Shown: in pieces, positions 15,584 through 24,652 of the stretch
How positions within the stretch are numbered: the first letter of the stretch is position 1
Layout of the letters: every line of letters starts with the position of its first letter
DNA from: Chryseomicrobium palamuruense
GTDB taxonomy: Bacteria > Bacillota > Bacilli > Bacillales_A > Planococcaceae
Direction: 5' to 3'
Length of the DNA stretch: 64,000 nt
NCBI RefSeq assembly: GCF_042649045.1
Contig: NZ_JBHSEF010000023.1
Coordinates: 1-64,000, forward strand
Made by a program: the position numbers and the translations under genes
The notes under the pieces: generated by a model
Database searches by the model: none
What the model saw: the letters and a program-made list of their open reading frames with translations, nothing else
What the model was told of the DNA's origin: nothing

Positions 15584-18060
15584 TAACTATGCACCCCTTC
15601 TGCTGAACTTTCCATTGCTTCTTCTACACCTTCCGTTAAATAATCAATCACACCATCTAAATCTAAATCATTGTTGATAGTATTATGGTTTACCATATCA
15701 ACTTTAATTTCTGCTGTTGTAAATCGGTTGATGATTTCACGTTCGGCTAGATCACGCATGTATTTCAGTTCCTCATTGGTGAAGTCCAGTGCATCTTTCA
15801 TAGCTGCGGTATTAGCAGCAGTATCAGCTACGTTTTTTGGTACTTTGTCGTATGCTGAACCTCCACCTTTTCCGCCTGTACCATCTCCACCACCTAGACC
15901 GCCCATTTCATCAAATGATGGAATATTGGCCATATCAAGTGCGTTCTGATATTCGCTAGGGTCAGGAATCTCACCAACATCAAATAGTGATTTAGGGTCA
16001 AACCCTGAAACCTTGTCCTCAATCCCTTCACCGAATCCATAACCTGCATCCCATGCAGCACCCATGTCCAAATATCCAACGGTATCAAAACTGACCTTGT
16101 TAGGTACTTCAGGCGCTTGTACTGAACTTAGATAATCACCAGTCATATTGGAACGATTTAGACTGACCTTATCCGGCATGGTAGGCATTGTGATACCTGA
16201 ACCGATACTATCAACAAATGATTGGACACCGCTTCCCACTGATAGGTTCACTTCACCGACAGTTCCGATTTCTACACCCGGAATCATGTTCGCTAGACCA
16301 ATCAACTTGTTCAATCCACTAGCTGCGGTATTGACGATTGCAGAAATTCCAGTAAGAATGCTATTTGCAACATTGATTGTACCCTGACCGACAGCCTGAA
16401 ATACTTTAGAAGTGAATGTTTGGAAATGATAGAATCCCATCTGTAGACCGAAAATCATCGAATTCCATCCGTTTGCAATCCCTTCTGCACTTGCCATTGC
16501 AAAATTATAGATTGCATCCAAGATGACCCGGATGAGGATATTCAGACCAATCCAACCCAACTGCATCAAATACAGTCCAATCAAGAAACCATTTGTCAGC
16601 ATTTCAGCAGTCATGATACCAACATTCAAGATGAAGATTAAGATGTTCAGTATTCCAGTTCCAAGCCATGCAAATGCACCAAAAATCAATCCTGTTGCAC
16701 TAATTGATGTTCCTGCAAATTTATTGATAGCTGCAACCACCGCATAAAATACCGCAATCAAAGCAATGACAGCAATGATTATCCAAGTGATAGGTGAAGC
16801 TAGTAATGCTGTATTCAGTCCATATTGTGCTGCTGTAGCCGCTGCTGTTGCGCTAGCTTGAACACCTGTAGCCGCTGCATGTGCATAAGATGCAAGTGCT
16901 GATGCAATTTTGATACCGGTACTAATCATCTCAAGTGTTCGTATCACTATCAGATATCCTGCATAGATGCCCATTGCAGTAACGATACCCATAATGAGTG
17001 GTTCAATAATCGACCAGTTACCAACGATAAATCCACTAACAGCGGATATCGTATCTAGTAAGGTCATTGTGATACCTGCAAGTATCATCATTCCATTGAC
17101 TAGATTTGATATCATGTTTTGAAATCCTTCTGAATTCGCAATCTCATTCATTCGTTGAAGAACAGGTTGGAATGCCATCAAGGATTGGTTCTTGAATCCT
17201 GTCCATATCTGATTGAATGTCAAAGGCATCTGTTCGAACTGATCGTTTATTGCATCTGTTGCAGACAACATGGCATTTTTAACAATTTCGGCTGAAACTT
17301 CACCATCGGATGCCATTTCACGAATCTTACCGATAGGAACATCCATATAATCTGCAATCGCCTGAATGACGTTAGGTGCAGATTCAAATACTGCATTCAA
17401 TTCTTCACCACGTAACACCCCTGAACCCAATGCTTGGGTCAATTGCAGACTTGCTGAACTCATTTCTTCTTGTGATGCCCCTGCAATAATGAACATCTTG
17501 TTCAAGTTTTCAGCAAATGCAATGGTCTCTTTGTTCGAATCAAATGCATCACCTGCACGTAATCCAAGTTTGGCCACTATATCAGCAGTCGCAAGATATG
17601 AACCCCGTGAACGTTCAGCAGATGCATAAATCATCTTTTGAAGTTCTTCTGTCGTCTGTAGACCATCATTCATCATGTTTAATCGTGCAGTAGTTTGAAC
17701 TAATTGGTCTGATAAGTTCAAACCATTACCCAATGTATGAAAGGTTGCATAGGTCGCAACCAGTGCCAAAACTTTATTCTGTAATGAATCAACAGCAGAA
17801 GAACCTGCACGAATATCTTTATTTAGATTTTCCTGCGCTCGTTCATTTTGACGTATGTTGTTTGTCATTTCGTCAAATTGTGCATTAGCAGCATTCAAAT
17901 CCTGACGAATCGAATCAAAGGCGGAAGAATCGAATGAACTATTCAAAGCCCTATCCATACCTTCAAGCGCATTGACAGTTGAATTTACTGCATTTGTCAC
18001 GTGCATCAATGGGGATGTCATATTGTCCATCAATTCAATCTGTGTTCTAATTGTTGCCAT
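15583..18060 (-). CDS. Tape measure protein
   Basis: The 825-residue protein has N-terminal coiled coils, the tape-measure signature around residues 80-270 (LGLRAGDAF... GEELNAVFESAPNVIQAIADYM), several hydrophobic segments in the middle (about 330-560) and a Gly-rich hinge near 715. It sets tail length and is threaded into the tube. The frameshifting chaperone gene lies directly upstream, the normal arrangement. Its length predicts a fairly short tail. Confidence 0.92.
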   Translation of the reverse strand: MATIRTQIELMDNMTSPLMHVTNAVNSTVNALEGMDRALNSSFDSSAFDSIRQDLNAANAQFDEMTNNIRQNERAQENLNKDIRAGSSAVDSLQNKVLALVATYATFHTLGNGLNLSDQLVQTTARLNMMNDGLQTTEELQKMIYASAERSRGSYLATADIVAKLGLRAGDAFDSNKETIAFAENLNKMFIIAGASQEEMSSASLQLTQALGSGVLRGEELNAVFESAPNVIQAIADYMDVPIGKIREMASDGEVSAEIVKNAMLSATDAINDQFEQMPLTFNQIWTGFKNQSLMAFQPVLQRMNEIANSEGFQNMISNLVNGMMILAGITMTLLDTISAVSGFIVGNWSIIEPLIMGIVTAMGIYAGYLIVIRTLEMISTGIKIASALASYAHAAATGVQASATAAATAAQYGLNTALLASPITWIIIAVIALIAVFYAVVAAINKFAGTSISATGLIFGAFAWLGTGILNILIFILNVGIMTAEMLTNGFLIGLYLMQLGWIGLNILIRVILDAIYNFAMASAEGIANGWNSMIFGLQMGFYHFQTFTSKVFQAVGQGTINVANSILTGISAIVNTAASGLNKLIGLANMIPGVEIGTVGEVNLSVGSGVQSFVDSIGSGITMPTMPDKVSLNRSNMTGDYLSSVQAPEVPNKVSFDTVGYLDMGAAWDAGYGFGEGIEDKVSGFDPKSLFDVGEIPDPSEYQNALDMANIPSFDEMGGLGGGDGTGGKGGGSAYDKVPKNVADTAANTAAMKDALDFTNEELKYMRDLAEREIINRFTTAEIKVDMVNHNTINNDLDLDGVIDYLTEGVEEAMESSAEGVHS

Positions 18061-18069
18061 CTTTTAGCT

Positions 18070-18698
18070 TCACCTACCTCTCTTTTTAGATTTTGCATTT
18101 CGTTTTAGATCGTTGTTCTGTTTCTTTTCCGCATCAATTTTTATTTGTATAGAAGCAATGACAAATGCTTTTTCATTTTCTTCTAGTTCTATAAATTGAG
18201 ATGGTAAGATGTTTAATTTGTGAAGGCAATAGTAGGCAATATTCGCTTCACTATCGCCTTCATTTATTAGTTTTTTGCTTCTTCAACTTTTTCTTCCAAT
18301 GTAGTATTGAAGCCATTGAAATTCTGAATGAAGCTTGCAAATTCGTTGTATTCACCCGGGTCATCAATCATTTCTTTCAATAAATCTTCCGGGGTTTTAA
18401 CATTATACGAATCTTGAAGTTCAGCGTTGTAAAGGTTTGGTTCAACAACCGATTTCACCATCATCTTTGCAAGATATAGGCTTGAATTTAGCTTAGGACG
18501 ATACATATTCGCTTTACCTTTCACTGGTACTTCGAAAGTACACGCATCACGAATATCTTCATTTTCTTTTGTGGTCAATGGTTTGATGACCCATTCCAAT
18601 GCGTTACCTTGTTCATCTGTTAATGATTTGGTAGCAGGGAATGTTGTATTTTCCTTTTGAATTTTATTGCTTTTCAAGAATCGGTTTAAGTTTGACAT
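18070..18698 (-). CDS. Tail assembly chaperone, frameshifted long form
   Basis: A -1 frameshift at A AAA AAC (18270-18276) would extend the XkdN-like protein by 66 residues to about 209, ending at the TGA at 18070. The extension (LINEGDSEAN... ending KSKKRGR) is charged and basic at its end. No independent start codon with a ribosome site is seen for it. This is the GT-type product known from many phages, where both short and long forms are needed to load the tape measure protein. Confidence 0.82.
18221..18276 (-). promoter_or_regulatory. Programmed -1 ribosomal frameshift signal
   Basis: The slippery heptamer A AAA AAC, in the correct phase (gcA AAA AAC TAA), is at 18270-18276. After a 7-nt spacer (18263-18269), which contains the zero-frame stop, a 13-bp stem follows: arms 18250-18262 and 18221-18233 pair throughout with one G-U, around a 16-nt loop. 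All three parts match known stimulators of -1 frameshifting. Confidence 0.85.
18267..18698 (-). CDS. XkdN-like tail assembly chaperone, short form
   Basis: The 143-residue product resembles XkdN proteins encoded between the tail tube and tape measure genes. It starts at the ATG at 18698 (MSNLNRFLK), with AGGTGA upstream; an in-frame ATG at 18707 is less well placed. It corresponds to gpG of lambda, a chaperone that keeps the tape measure protein soluble during tail assembly and is not part of the virion. It ends at a TAA placed directly behind the slippery heptamer. Confidence 0.82.
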   Translation of the reverse strand: MSNLNRFLKSNKIQKENTTFPATKSLTDEQGNALEWVIKPLTTKENEDIRDACTFEVPVKGKANMYRPKLNSSLYLAKMMVKSVVEPNLYNAELQDSYNVKTPEDLLKEMIDDPGEYNEFASFIQNFNGFNTTLEEKVEEAKN

Positions 18699-18739
18699 GT
18701 AGTTCACCTATGCCTTTCAGATTTTAGTTAATAAAAAAG

Positions 18740-18762
18740 ACCCACACTATCAAAGTGTGGGT
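18740..18762 (-). terminator. Terminator after tail tube gene
   Basis: The 9-bp perfect stem ACCCACACT / AGTGTGGGT with a 5-nt loop is followed on the minus strand by CTTTTTTA. It would cut transcription after the highly needed tube protein, reducing downstream chaperone and tape measure messages. Confidence 0.85.
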
Positions 18763-18767
18763 AATGC

Positions 18768-19241
18768 TTAGACCATTCCATTGAGTAATGAGAATGATTC
18801 AGGCATTTTGAAATCTTCAAAAGTACCTTCAATCTCTTCATCCAAGTATTCTCCATCTGCATCAAATTTAGCTAGTACGCCACCATCTGTATTACAGTCA
18901 AGGAATACAATTGTTTGGCGACCTGCATCAGAAGAAGGGTCATTATTTGTAATTTGGATTTCAAAATACGGGTCAATACCGGTATTTTTGTAATCAAGTA
19001 ATGCTTGACGGAAAATTGATTGATTGTAGTGTGCAGTAGCTGAAAAAGAACCTGCCAATCCTACTGTCTTGTTCCCTTCCATGATACGTCCAAGAATCGG
19101 AACAGTCGTCTTAGATTTATCAATACGACCTTCAAAATCAATCATCTGCATGAAATTGTAGCGATTACCGCCAATCGTGATGAAACATTCAGCAAGCTTT
19201 GCAGAAATCGTATCTTTCCCTTTCATCGTCACATTGTTCAT
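18768..19241 (-). CDS. Tail tube protein (XkdM-like)
   Basis: The 157-residue protein has the beta-rich pattern of contractile-tail tube proteins of the XkdM family (phage_tail_tube-type: GGNRYNFMQMIDFEGRIDK, LGRIMEGNKTVGLAGSFS). It builds the inner tube around which the sheath contracts. The ATG at 19241 follows AAAGGAGTGA. A strong terminator directly follows, consistent with high-level expression of sheath and tube. Confidence 0.88.
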   Translation of the reverse strand: MNNVTMKGKDTISAKLAECFITIGGNRYNFMQMIDFEGRIDKSKTTVPILGRIMEGNKTVGLAGSFSATAHYNQSIFRQALLDYKNTGIDPYFEIQITNNDPSSDAGRQTIVFLDCNTDGGVLAKFDADGEYLDEEIEGTFEDFKMPESFSLLNGMV

Positions 19242-19258
19242 CAACTGTCACTCCTTTC

Positions 19259-20566
19259 TTATCCTACGACAACTGTCATATACAGTTGCGCCATTGTATT
19301 TACGACAGTAACAGCATCGTTCACCACTACCGCTTTTTTCGTGTCACCTTGACTTACCGAAACGTCTGCATCACTAAAATCTTCAATGGCACGAATCGTT
19401 TGAAGCTGTTCATGATGTTTTACAATGTCAGACCATAATGAGATGCGTCCGGCTTCATCATTTGGAACGTTTCCAAGGTATTTCGTATTGAAAAGAACCG
19501 CAATATCATTTGCGATTTGATCTAGCACACGAACCGTCTGATTTTCTTTGAATACGTCACCTTTAGTGTCAGATGTAGTAACCAATGAGTTGATATCAGA
19601 AAGTACACGGATATCTGCACCCACTTTATGCAGTGTAAATTCACCTGCTTGAATGGCCGCTTCTAATTGAGATTGTGTGAAATCAGCTTCAACCGCAAAT
19701 TCACCATCATAACGTTTGTTCAGATTGGATTTGTTCACTTCACATCCTGCAATGATTCCAGTCACCCAATACACAAGGGAAGCTTCATTTTCACCGACAT
19801 CAGACACTGAATTTTTGACATTCACGACACCCTCATAGTCAGCAGCCTTTTGATGAATGACCGCTTGGAATTTTTGTCCGATTTCATCACGTAAACGCTG
19901 TGCAAAATTTGCATACAATCCTTTTGTTACTGAATCAGTTGTCACTACGCCCAATGCATTATAAGAATAAGATTCAATCTTATCCAAGAATGCTTGGTGT
20001 GCTGTTCCATTGACTGTTCCATTCGTTCCACCAGTGAAAGGTGTAGAAGCTGTGACCGCTAAAGTTGCAGCAGATTTGAATGAAACATACTCATTCGCTA
20101 CTAATTCAGCAGCAGTTGCTACAGTTTGTTGGTCAACGACTGTAGTATCAATCAATGTACGTACGTCAAACTTTGCAGGATTGTCCACATTCGCTTGAAT
20201 AACTGTTTTCAATGCATTTCCACGTGTTCCACTATAAAGGGCTGTAGCGAACGTATTTGAAGCTTTAACGCCACCACTTGTTAGCTTATATGCGAAAAGT
20301 GTTTTTGCATTTTGAAATAGATCACGCAATCCTTTTAATTTCGGATGAGTGTATGGATAGCCGAAAATCTTTAACGAATTCTTTTGAAAGTCTGCTGACG
20401 TTACTTCAAAGACCTCATTATCCTTTCCCCAATCTAATTCAAGCGGCATAGCTACGACACCCCGACTTGATAGATTTGCATTTGCTCGTGCTAGTGAAAC
20501 AAAGTTGATGTATGAACCGGGAAGAACTTTGTTTTGAGTTAGGAAATTTCCACCGCCTAATGGCAT
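19259..20566 (-). CDS. Tail sheath protein (XkdK-like)
   Basis: The 435-residue protein shows the PBSX-type sheath signature, with GSYINFVS near the N-terminus and a conserved C-terminal region (YLGNVPNDEAGRISLWSDIVKHHEQL... VSQGDTKKAVVV). Presence of a sheath defines this as a contractile-tailed (myovirus-type) phage. It is followed by the tube gene, the standard order. Confidence 0.92.
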   Translation of the reverse strand: MPLGGGNFLTQNKVLPGSYINFVSLARANANLSSRGVVAMPLELDWGKDNEVFEVTSADFQKNSLKIFGYPYTHPKLKGLRDLFQNAKTLFAYKLTSGGVKASNTFATALYSGTRGNALKTVIQANVDNPAKFDVRTLIDTTVVDQQTVATAAELVANEYVSFKSAATLAVTASTPFTGGTNGTVNGTAHQAFLDKIESYSYNALGVVTTDSVTKGLYANFAQRLRDEIGQKFQAVIHQKAADYEGVVNVKNSVSDVGENEASLVYWVTGIIAGCEVNKSNLNKRYDGEFAVEADFTQSQLEAAIQAGEFTLHKVGADIRVLSDINSLVTTSDTKGDVFKENQTVRVLDQIANDIAVLFNTKYLGNVPNDEAGRISLWSDIVKHHEQLQTIRAIEDFSDADVSVSQGDTKKAVVVNDAVTVVNTMAQLYMTVVVG

Positions 20567-20567
20567 A

Positions 20568-20750
20568 TTAATTCACCTTACCTTTCATATATTTATCAAT
20601 CAGTGATTCAGCTTGCTCAAAAGAATATTCTTTTCCATCTTCTAAGACGACACCAAGAATATCCTTTCGATTGTGAAACTGCTTTGCTGAAAGCAACTGA
20701 CTTTTTGAAAAAACAGGTGCTTTTTGTTCTTCTGTTTTTTTCGTTGTCAT
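20568..20750 (-). CDS. Small conserved phage protein upstream of sheath
   Basis: This protein of about 60 residues is charged and lysine-rich with a helical C-terminus (SFEQAESLIDKYMKGKVN). The ATG at 20750 is 9 nt after AAAGG. It has no recognisable domain. Its place, between the tail terminator and the sheath, is used for small PBSX XkdJ-type proteins of unknown role. It is likely translated with its neighbours. Confidence 0.6.
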   Translation of the reverse strand: MTTKKTEEQKAPVFSKSQLLSAKQFHNRKDILGVVLEDGKEYSFEQAESLIDKYMKGKVN

Positions 20751-20755
20751 TCTGT

Positions 20756-21190
20756 TCATCCTTTCGCATCAGAATTTACATTCACACTGTCCATCATGTC
20801 TTGCGGTGCTTCTACTTTATAAATGAACATGTCGTAATTCACAAAGAAGTTAAGAACTCCATCAACCATTTCAGATGTCATCTTCATTCCACGGGTTAGA
20901 TCACCGTTCACAGTGACAACATCCAAGCAATTGTATAGGCGTTCGATGACCGCATTGATTTCAGCTTTTCTCTCATGAGTTGAAGGAAAGTATTGAATGC
21001 AGAACTGGTTGCTTCTGAAATATCGCTTGTTCAAAAATAAATCATTGGTTGGGTTGATACAGAAAATAAAAAAACAAGGCTCTTTGAGACCTTGTTCTAA
21101 GCTTTCCGTATAGATCGTATACGTATCAGCAGTTTCATTAAATTCTGAATCAATCGCAATACTGACTGCATCCACGATATGATTAATCAT
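20756..21190 (-). CDS. Probable tail terminator protein (DUF6838-like)
   Basis: This 144-residue protein is encoded between the gp10-like gene and the sheath cluster, the position of the tail terminator that caps the tube and joins it to the head. Its pattern (PCFFIFCINPTNDLFLNKRYFRSN... FCIQYFP) resembles DUF6838 phage proteins. The start overlaps the upstream stop by 4 bp (ATGA). The functional assignment rests on position and family resemblance. Confidence 0.65.
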   Translation of the reverse strand: MINHIVDAVSIAIDSEFNETADTYTIYTESLEQGLKEPCFFIFCINPTNDLFLNKRYFRSNQFCIQYFPSTHERKAEINAVIERLYNCLDVVTVNGDLTRGMKMTSEMVDGVLNFFVNYDMFIYKVEAPQDMMDSVNVNSDAKG

Positions 21191-21687
21191 TTGAATATCT
21201 CACCTAATTTCTTTTTAAGTTTACGCTCAAGAATAGAAGGTGCGGTTGCTTGTATCTCTTGTTCAGAAATGGTCAACATGAATCTTCCCTGCACCCAACC
21301 TTTATGATTTCTTGTTCTATGTCCAAATTCTACGTAAGACGCATAATCTACAGGGTTGATGATTTCAATCACCAATGTATTCCCACGCTTGTTCACAGTA
21401 ATGGATTCAGCAAATTTCTTTGCACCATTTCCGCCACCAAATGCAGAAGATAGTTCTGCCTCACGCTGTGAATGGGATGTCCATCCACGTCTAAGTGTTC
21501 CACCCATTGTTCCGTCAGTGTACTGACCGACAGGTGTACGCTTGATTACTTTTGCAAGCAATCGTGCTGCTAATTCTTTTGCAAGAGATTCAACAAAAAG
21601 GTCAAGGTCAGCCTGATTTAACTTCATCAGATTCTTTTGAAATCGTTTCATTTGGGTAAGATTTACCTTACCCATCCTTCTTCCCAT
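21187..21687 (-). CDS. HK97 gp10-like head-tail joining protein
   Basis: The 166-residue protein has features of the gp10/XkdI family: a helical N-terminus, RTPVGQYTDGTMGGTLRRGW, and VDYASYVEFGHRTR. Such proteins act at neck completion. The ATG at 21687 forms a TAATG overlap with the preceding stop, with AGGGGTGG upstream; the earlier GTG at 21696 falls inside that ribosome site. Confidence 0.85.
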   Translation of the reverse strand: MGRRMGKVNLTQMKRFQKNLMKLNQADLDLFVESLAKELAARLLAKVIKRTPVGQYTDGTMGGTLRRGWTSHSQREAELSSAFGGGNGAKKFAESITVNKRGNTLVIEIINPVDYASYVEFGHRTRNHKGWVQGRFMLTISEQEIQATAPSILERKLKKKLGEIFK

Positions 21688-22043
21688 TATGCCCACCCCT
21701 TAAATAGTTCAAGGACTATTTCTTGGTGTGTGTCATACATTGCAGGTTCACCACTGCTTTGATACTCATTGGTGACCCCACTTTGTGTGACAGTTATTTT
21801 TGAACCCGGCTTAATTCGAACGTCAGGGGAAATGAACAATTTAACTACTTGTTGAACTTTAGCTGAATTTCCCATCTGCTCGTTGTTTTTCACAGTTGTG
21901 AATGAAAGCCTACATGGTTGATTGTTTAAAACAGGAACTTCTGATTGACCAGTGGACTTGTTCGGTTTCTTATATGATTGATATTCAATGACTGTACATA
22001 CTCCATCATAGGTACGTTCAAGGGTTGCACGTACAATCACCAC
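21687..22043 (-). CDS. Head-closure / stopper-like protein
   Basis: The 118-residue, beta-rich protein contains CRLSFTTVKNN and a VKLFISPDVRIKPGSKITVTQ segment, typical of the small neck stopper proteins (XkdH/gp16-like) found between the head-tail adaptor and the gp10-like protein. Assignment is by position and fold character. Confidence 0.65.
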   Translation of the reverse strand: MVIVRATLERTYDGVCTVIEYQSYKKPNKSTGQSEVPVLNNQPCRLSFTTVKNNEQMGNSAKVQQVVKLFISPDVRIKPGSKITVTQSGVTNEYQSSGEPAMYDTHQEIVLELFKGWA

Positions 22044-22477
22044 CTGATTTTGCGATAAGATGCGAATTCACCCCTTCCATTCATTCTTAGAAAGGTTATC
22101 AGCATGTCAAAGTGTGAGGATGAATCAGAACTTCCAAACTGTACGTTGGTATCACCAATCTGTACCGCTTTGATAGCCTGTTCAATCTTAAATCCAACTA
22201 GCGTTCCACTTTGCTTTTTACTGAATAGGAATTCCCCACAAATCATATCAATAGCCACGAAATATAAACCGTCAGGAATGGATGCTGTATTACATTCAGA
22301 CTTGATGTCATTTTCAACCTTCTGAATCGAGAATGACAACATCCAAGCATCAGTATTAGTTGCTACATAACCGATTGATTCAAGACGTTTCAATAGATCA
22401 GTGTAGAATTCATCCGTTAGAAGTGAATCAACCATAATCAGTTTGATTTCATCAACTACTGGTTGGAAATCAGTCAT
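22037..22477 (-). CDS. Head-tail connector protein
   Basis: This 146-residue protein is encoded directly after the capsid gene, where the connector or adaptor that binds the portal is found. It is predicted to be mixed alpha/beta with no catalytic motif. It overlaps the next gene by 7 bp. Identity beyond neck component is uncertain. Confidence 0.6.
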   Translation of the reverse strand: MTDFQPVVDEIKLIMVDSLLTDEFYTDLLKRLESIGYVATNTDAWMLSFSIQKVENDIKSECNTASIPDGLYFVAIDMICGEFLFSKKQSGTLVGFKIEQAIKAVQIGDTNVQFGSSDSSSHFDMLITFLRMNGRGEFASYRKIRW

Positions 22478-22500
22478 ACGTCATCCATCCTTTCCGTTTA

Positions 22501-23577
22501 TTATCCTCGTGAAATGATACGTGCGATTGGAATAGCTTTGTGGTCAAAATGTTTACGACCTGCGCCTGCACCACCATCGTGAACCAATTCCCAGTTAGCA
22601 CCGTTAGAAAGTTCAGCATCTGTTGGTGAATTAGTCGCCATAGCTGATTTAGTGAATGAAATACCGTATGGCGCAAATACTTTACGTTGACGTGAGTAAA
22701 GTAATGTTTGACCACCGTTTGTCTTTTCATCACGAACCATAGCATAAGGAACTTCAACGCCTACATCTTCATAATCAAATGCACCGTTACCAAGAATGTA
22801 TGAAGTATATTTTGTATATCCGTCACCTGCATCCGGTGCAGATTCAGGAACATCTTCTGTAGGCATTCCATCGTCAATGATCACTGCACGACCATTCCAA
22901 GTCGCAAGTTCAAGTTGACGTTCAATACCGTTTCCATCAGTGTACGTCATGTATGAAAGAAGTTTTAGGTTTTCAAGGTTTGTGGCTAAAGTTGAATGCA
23001 TGATTGCAATAGTGAATTTAGATTTCTTGTCACCCGATGCTTTTTGGATTGCAGTGTTCAATGTTGCAGCACTTACAACTTGCTTGTCAGCAGTTGCTTC
23101 TGCACTGATATCATACGTATGGCCATTTACGAATTTAAGGTTTCCTGCACCTGTCATTGAGAAGATACCATTAAGGATTGCTAGAATCGTATCTTGGTCA
23201 ATTTCATCCCAATATTCAGCAACCTGTTTGGCTACATTGTCCATGAAACCTGCACCATCGGTAATATCTTCTGCAAAGTCACGTTCTACCCATGCTTTCG
23301 CACGACCTGTAACGACAACCCCACGTTCATATGTTGTTGTACTTGTTGCTGTGATGTCAGTTGTTCCATCATAATTGAGTGGCGCACCGTCAATGCGACC
23401 ATACATAGGAATCGTTGCGAAAACTACCCCTGTTTGTCCGCTGAACGCTTGACGAATCTGACTGTTCGGTGTTAATGCACGTGATTTCACTAACTCATTT
23501 TTCTTTAGTTTTGGAACGATATCTACGTATTTCGCAAATGCTCGTTCGTTGAATGTTTTAGAATCGAATTTTGCCAT
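22501..23577 (-). CDS. Major capsid protein
   Basis: The 358-residue protein lies directly after the scaffold gene. Segments such as GVVFATIPMYGRIDGAPLNYD, VEYWDEIDQDTILAILNGIF-like helix and the C-terminal FAPYGISFTKSAMATNSPTDAEL match HK97-fold capsid proteins of Bacillus phages with GP20-type scaffolds. Highly expressed in infection; it forms the head shell. Confidence 0.88.
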   Translation of the reverse strand: MAKFDSKTFNERAFAKYVDIVPKLKKNELVKSRALTPNSQIRQAFSGQTGVVFATIPMYGRIDGAPLNYDGTTDITATSTTTYERGVVVTGRAKAWVERDFAEDITDGAGFMDNVAKQVAEYWDEIDQDTILAILNGIFSMTGAGNLKFVNGHTYDISAEATADKQVVSAATLNTAIQKASGDKKSKFTIAIMHSTLATNLENLKLLSYMTYTDGNGIERQLELATWNGRAVIIDDGMPTEDVPESAPDAGDGYTKYTSYILGNGAFDYEDVGVEVPYAMVRDEKTNGGQTLLYSRQRKVFAPYGISFTKSAMATNSPTDAELSNGANWELVHDGGAGAGRKHFDHKAIPIARIISRG

Positions 23578-23603
23578 TTAATTTCACCTGTCCTTTTTAA
23601 TTT

Positions 23604-24212
23604 TTAGATGTCTGCATCCGGGTTTTCATCTAGATATTTAGCAAGTTCATCATAGTTCATTTTTGAGATATCCACTTTACCGTCAGGATTCTCTTTTCCA
23701 GTCTCACCCGGTACAGCACCTTTCATTTGTTGCTGTGTGCCTGTCTCAAAGAGGAATTTAGAATCTTCCGCTTCCGTCAAAGTTTTCAATTGGTCAGCCA
23801 AACCTTTAATTGAACCGTCATCATTGAATTCTACTTTTTCAAGGTCTAGATCAAGTAACGCACGAACCGCCTTTTCGTTTTTCGCTTTAGAAGCTGCAAG
23901 TGCAGCAGAAATGGCTGCATCTGTTTTTACCTGCTTGATTTCAGCAGCACGTTGTTCGTCTTTTGTCTTGTTCTCTTCTTGTAATGTAGTAATCTGCTTT
24001 TTCAGACCTTCCACATCTTCTGTAGAGTTTTTCAATGTTTCAATTTGTGTATCACGCTCTTGGATGTCAGTTTCTAGACGTTTCTTTTCTGTATTGACCT
24101 CATCAAATCGAGACTTGGGAATATATGATTTCAATTCTTCTGCGGAAGCATCAGCCGCTTTTTGAGCATCCTCTTCACTAAAACCCAATTTTAAAAAATC
24201 TTCTTTTTTCAT
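23604..24212 (-). CDS. Capsid scaffolding protein (GP20 family)
   Basis: The 202-residue protein is almost wholly coiled coil, rich in Lys, Glu and Asp, with a C-terminal KMNYDELAKYLDENPDA segment. This is the pattern of phage minor structural GP20 scaffolds, which guide capsid assembly and leave before packaging. The ATG at 24212 follows AAAGGTGG by 8 nt; an upstream GTG at 24224 overlaps that site. Confidence 0.88.
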   Translation of the reverse strand: MKKEDFLKLGFSEEDAQKAADASAEELKSYIPKSRFDEVNTEKKRLETDIQERDTQIETLKNSTEDVEGLKKQITTLQEENKTKDEQRAAEIKQVKTDAAISAALAASKAKNEKAVRALLDLDLEKVEFNDDGSIKGLADQLKTLTEAEDSKFLFETGTQQQMKGAVPGETGKENPDGKVDISKMNYDELAKYLDENPDADI

Positions 24213-24313
24213 TTCATTTTCCACCTTTCAAATTCATTGTTTTTTCGTGGTTCAGTCCACGTCCATTTGTCTTGTTCTTTTACGTCTGCAATACCAAAAA
24301 GACGATAGCGCAT
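24209..24313 (-). CDS. Possible 34-residue ORF coupled to the scaffold gene
   Basis: A short ORF begins at an ATG at 24313 and its TGA overlaps the scaffold start (ATGA). The product is rich in aromatic and charged residues (RYRLFGIADVKEQDKWTW near its start). The ribosome site is weak, so it may only serve to bring ribosomes to the scaffold start. The rest of the interval 24314-24379 is non-coding and holds no other clear signal. Confidence 0.35.
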   Translation of the reverse strand: MRYRLFGIADVKEQDKWTWTEPRKNNEFERWKMK

Positions 24314-24379
24314 GTTTTAACCCAAACACGGAAGGGAGATAATTAGACCACCGCCTGTCCGCCTAAATAGGCATAATAA

Positions 24380-24402
24380 AAAGCACCCTGTTTAGGTGCT
24401 TT
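24380..24402 (-). terminator. Terminator between MuF operon part and scaffold/capsid part
   Basis: The 8-bp stem AAAGCACC / GGTGCTTT with a 7-nt loop is followed by TTTATTAT on the minus strand. It directly follows the 77-residue gene. Confidence 0.75.
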
Positions 24403-24403
24403 G

Positions 24404-24637
24404 TCAGTCCTGCATCTTATCCCAATCATCACCAAGAAGCTGTTCCCACGTCTTTTTCTTCTTGATACATTCATCATATAACCCAATCAAGCCCCCATAC
24501 TGTTCATCAATATCAGGCATTCCATGACTATATGCAAATGGCTTTGAATTGAATAACTTATGATATTCCAAATACTTCTTACCTTCTTCTGATAAGTTCA
24601 ATAGTTCAATATCTGTTTCATCTAGTTCATATTCCAA
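24404..24637 (-). CDS. Small acidic protein after the MuF gene (immunity candidate)
   Basis: The 77-residue, strongly acidic product (for example MEYELDETDIELLNLSEEG at the start, LLGDDWDKMQD at the end) has no domain I recognise. It starts at TTG, 9 nt after AAAGGTGG. Acidic small proteins encoded directly after MuF toxins have been proposed as immunity partners; here that is inference from position only. Confidence 0.55.
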   Translation of the reverse strand: MEYELDETDIELLNLSEEGKKYLEYHKLFNSKPFAYSHGMPDIDEQYGGLIGLYDECIKKKKTWEQLLGDDWDKMQD

Positions 24638-24652
24638 TTCACATCACCACCT

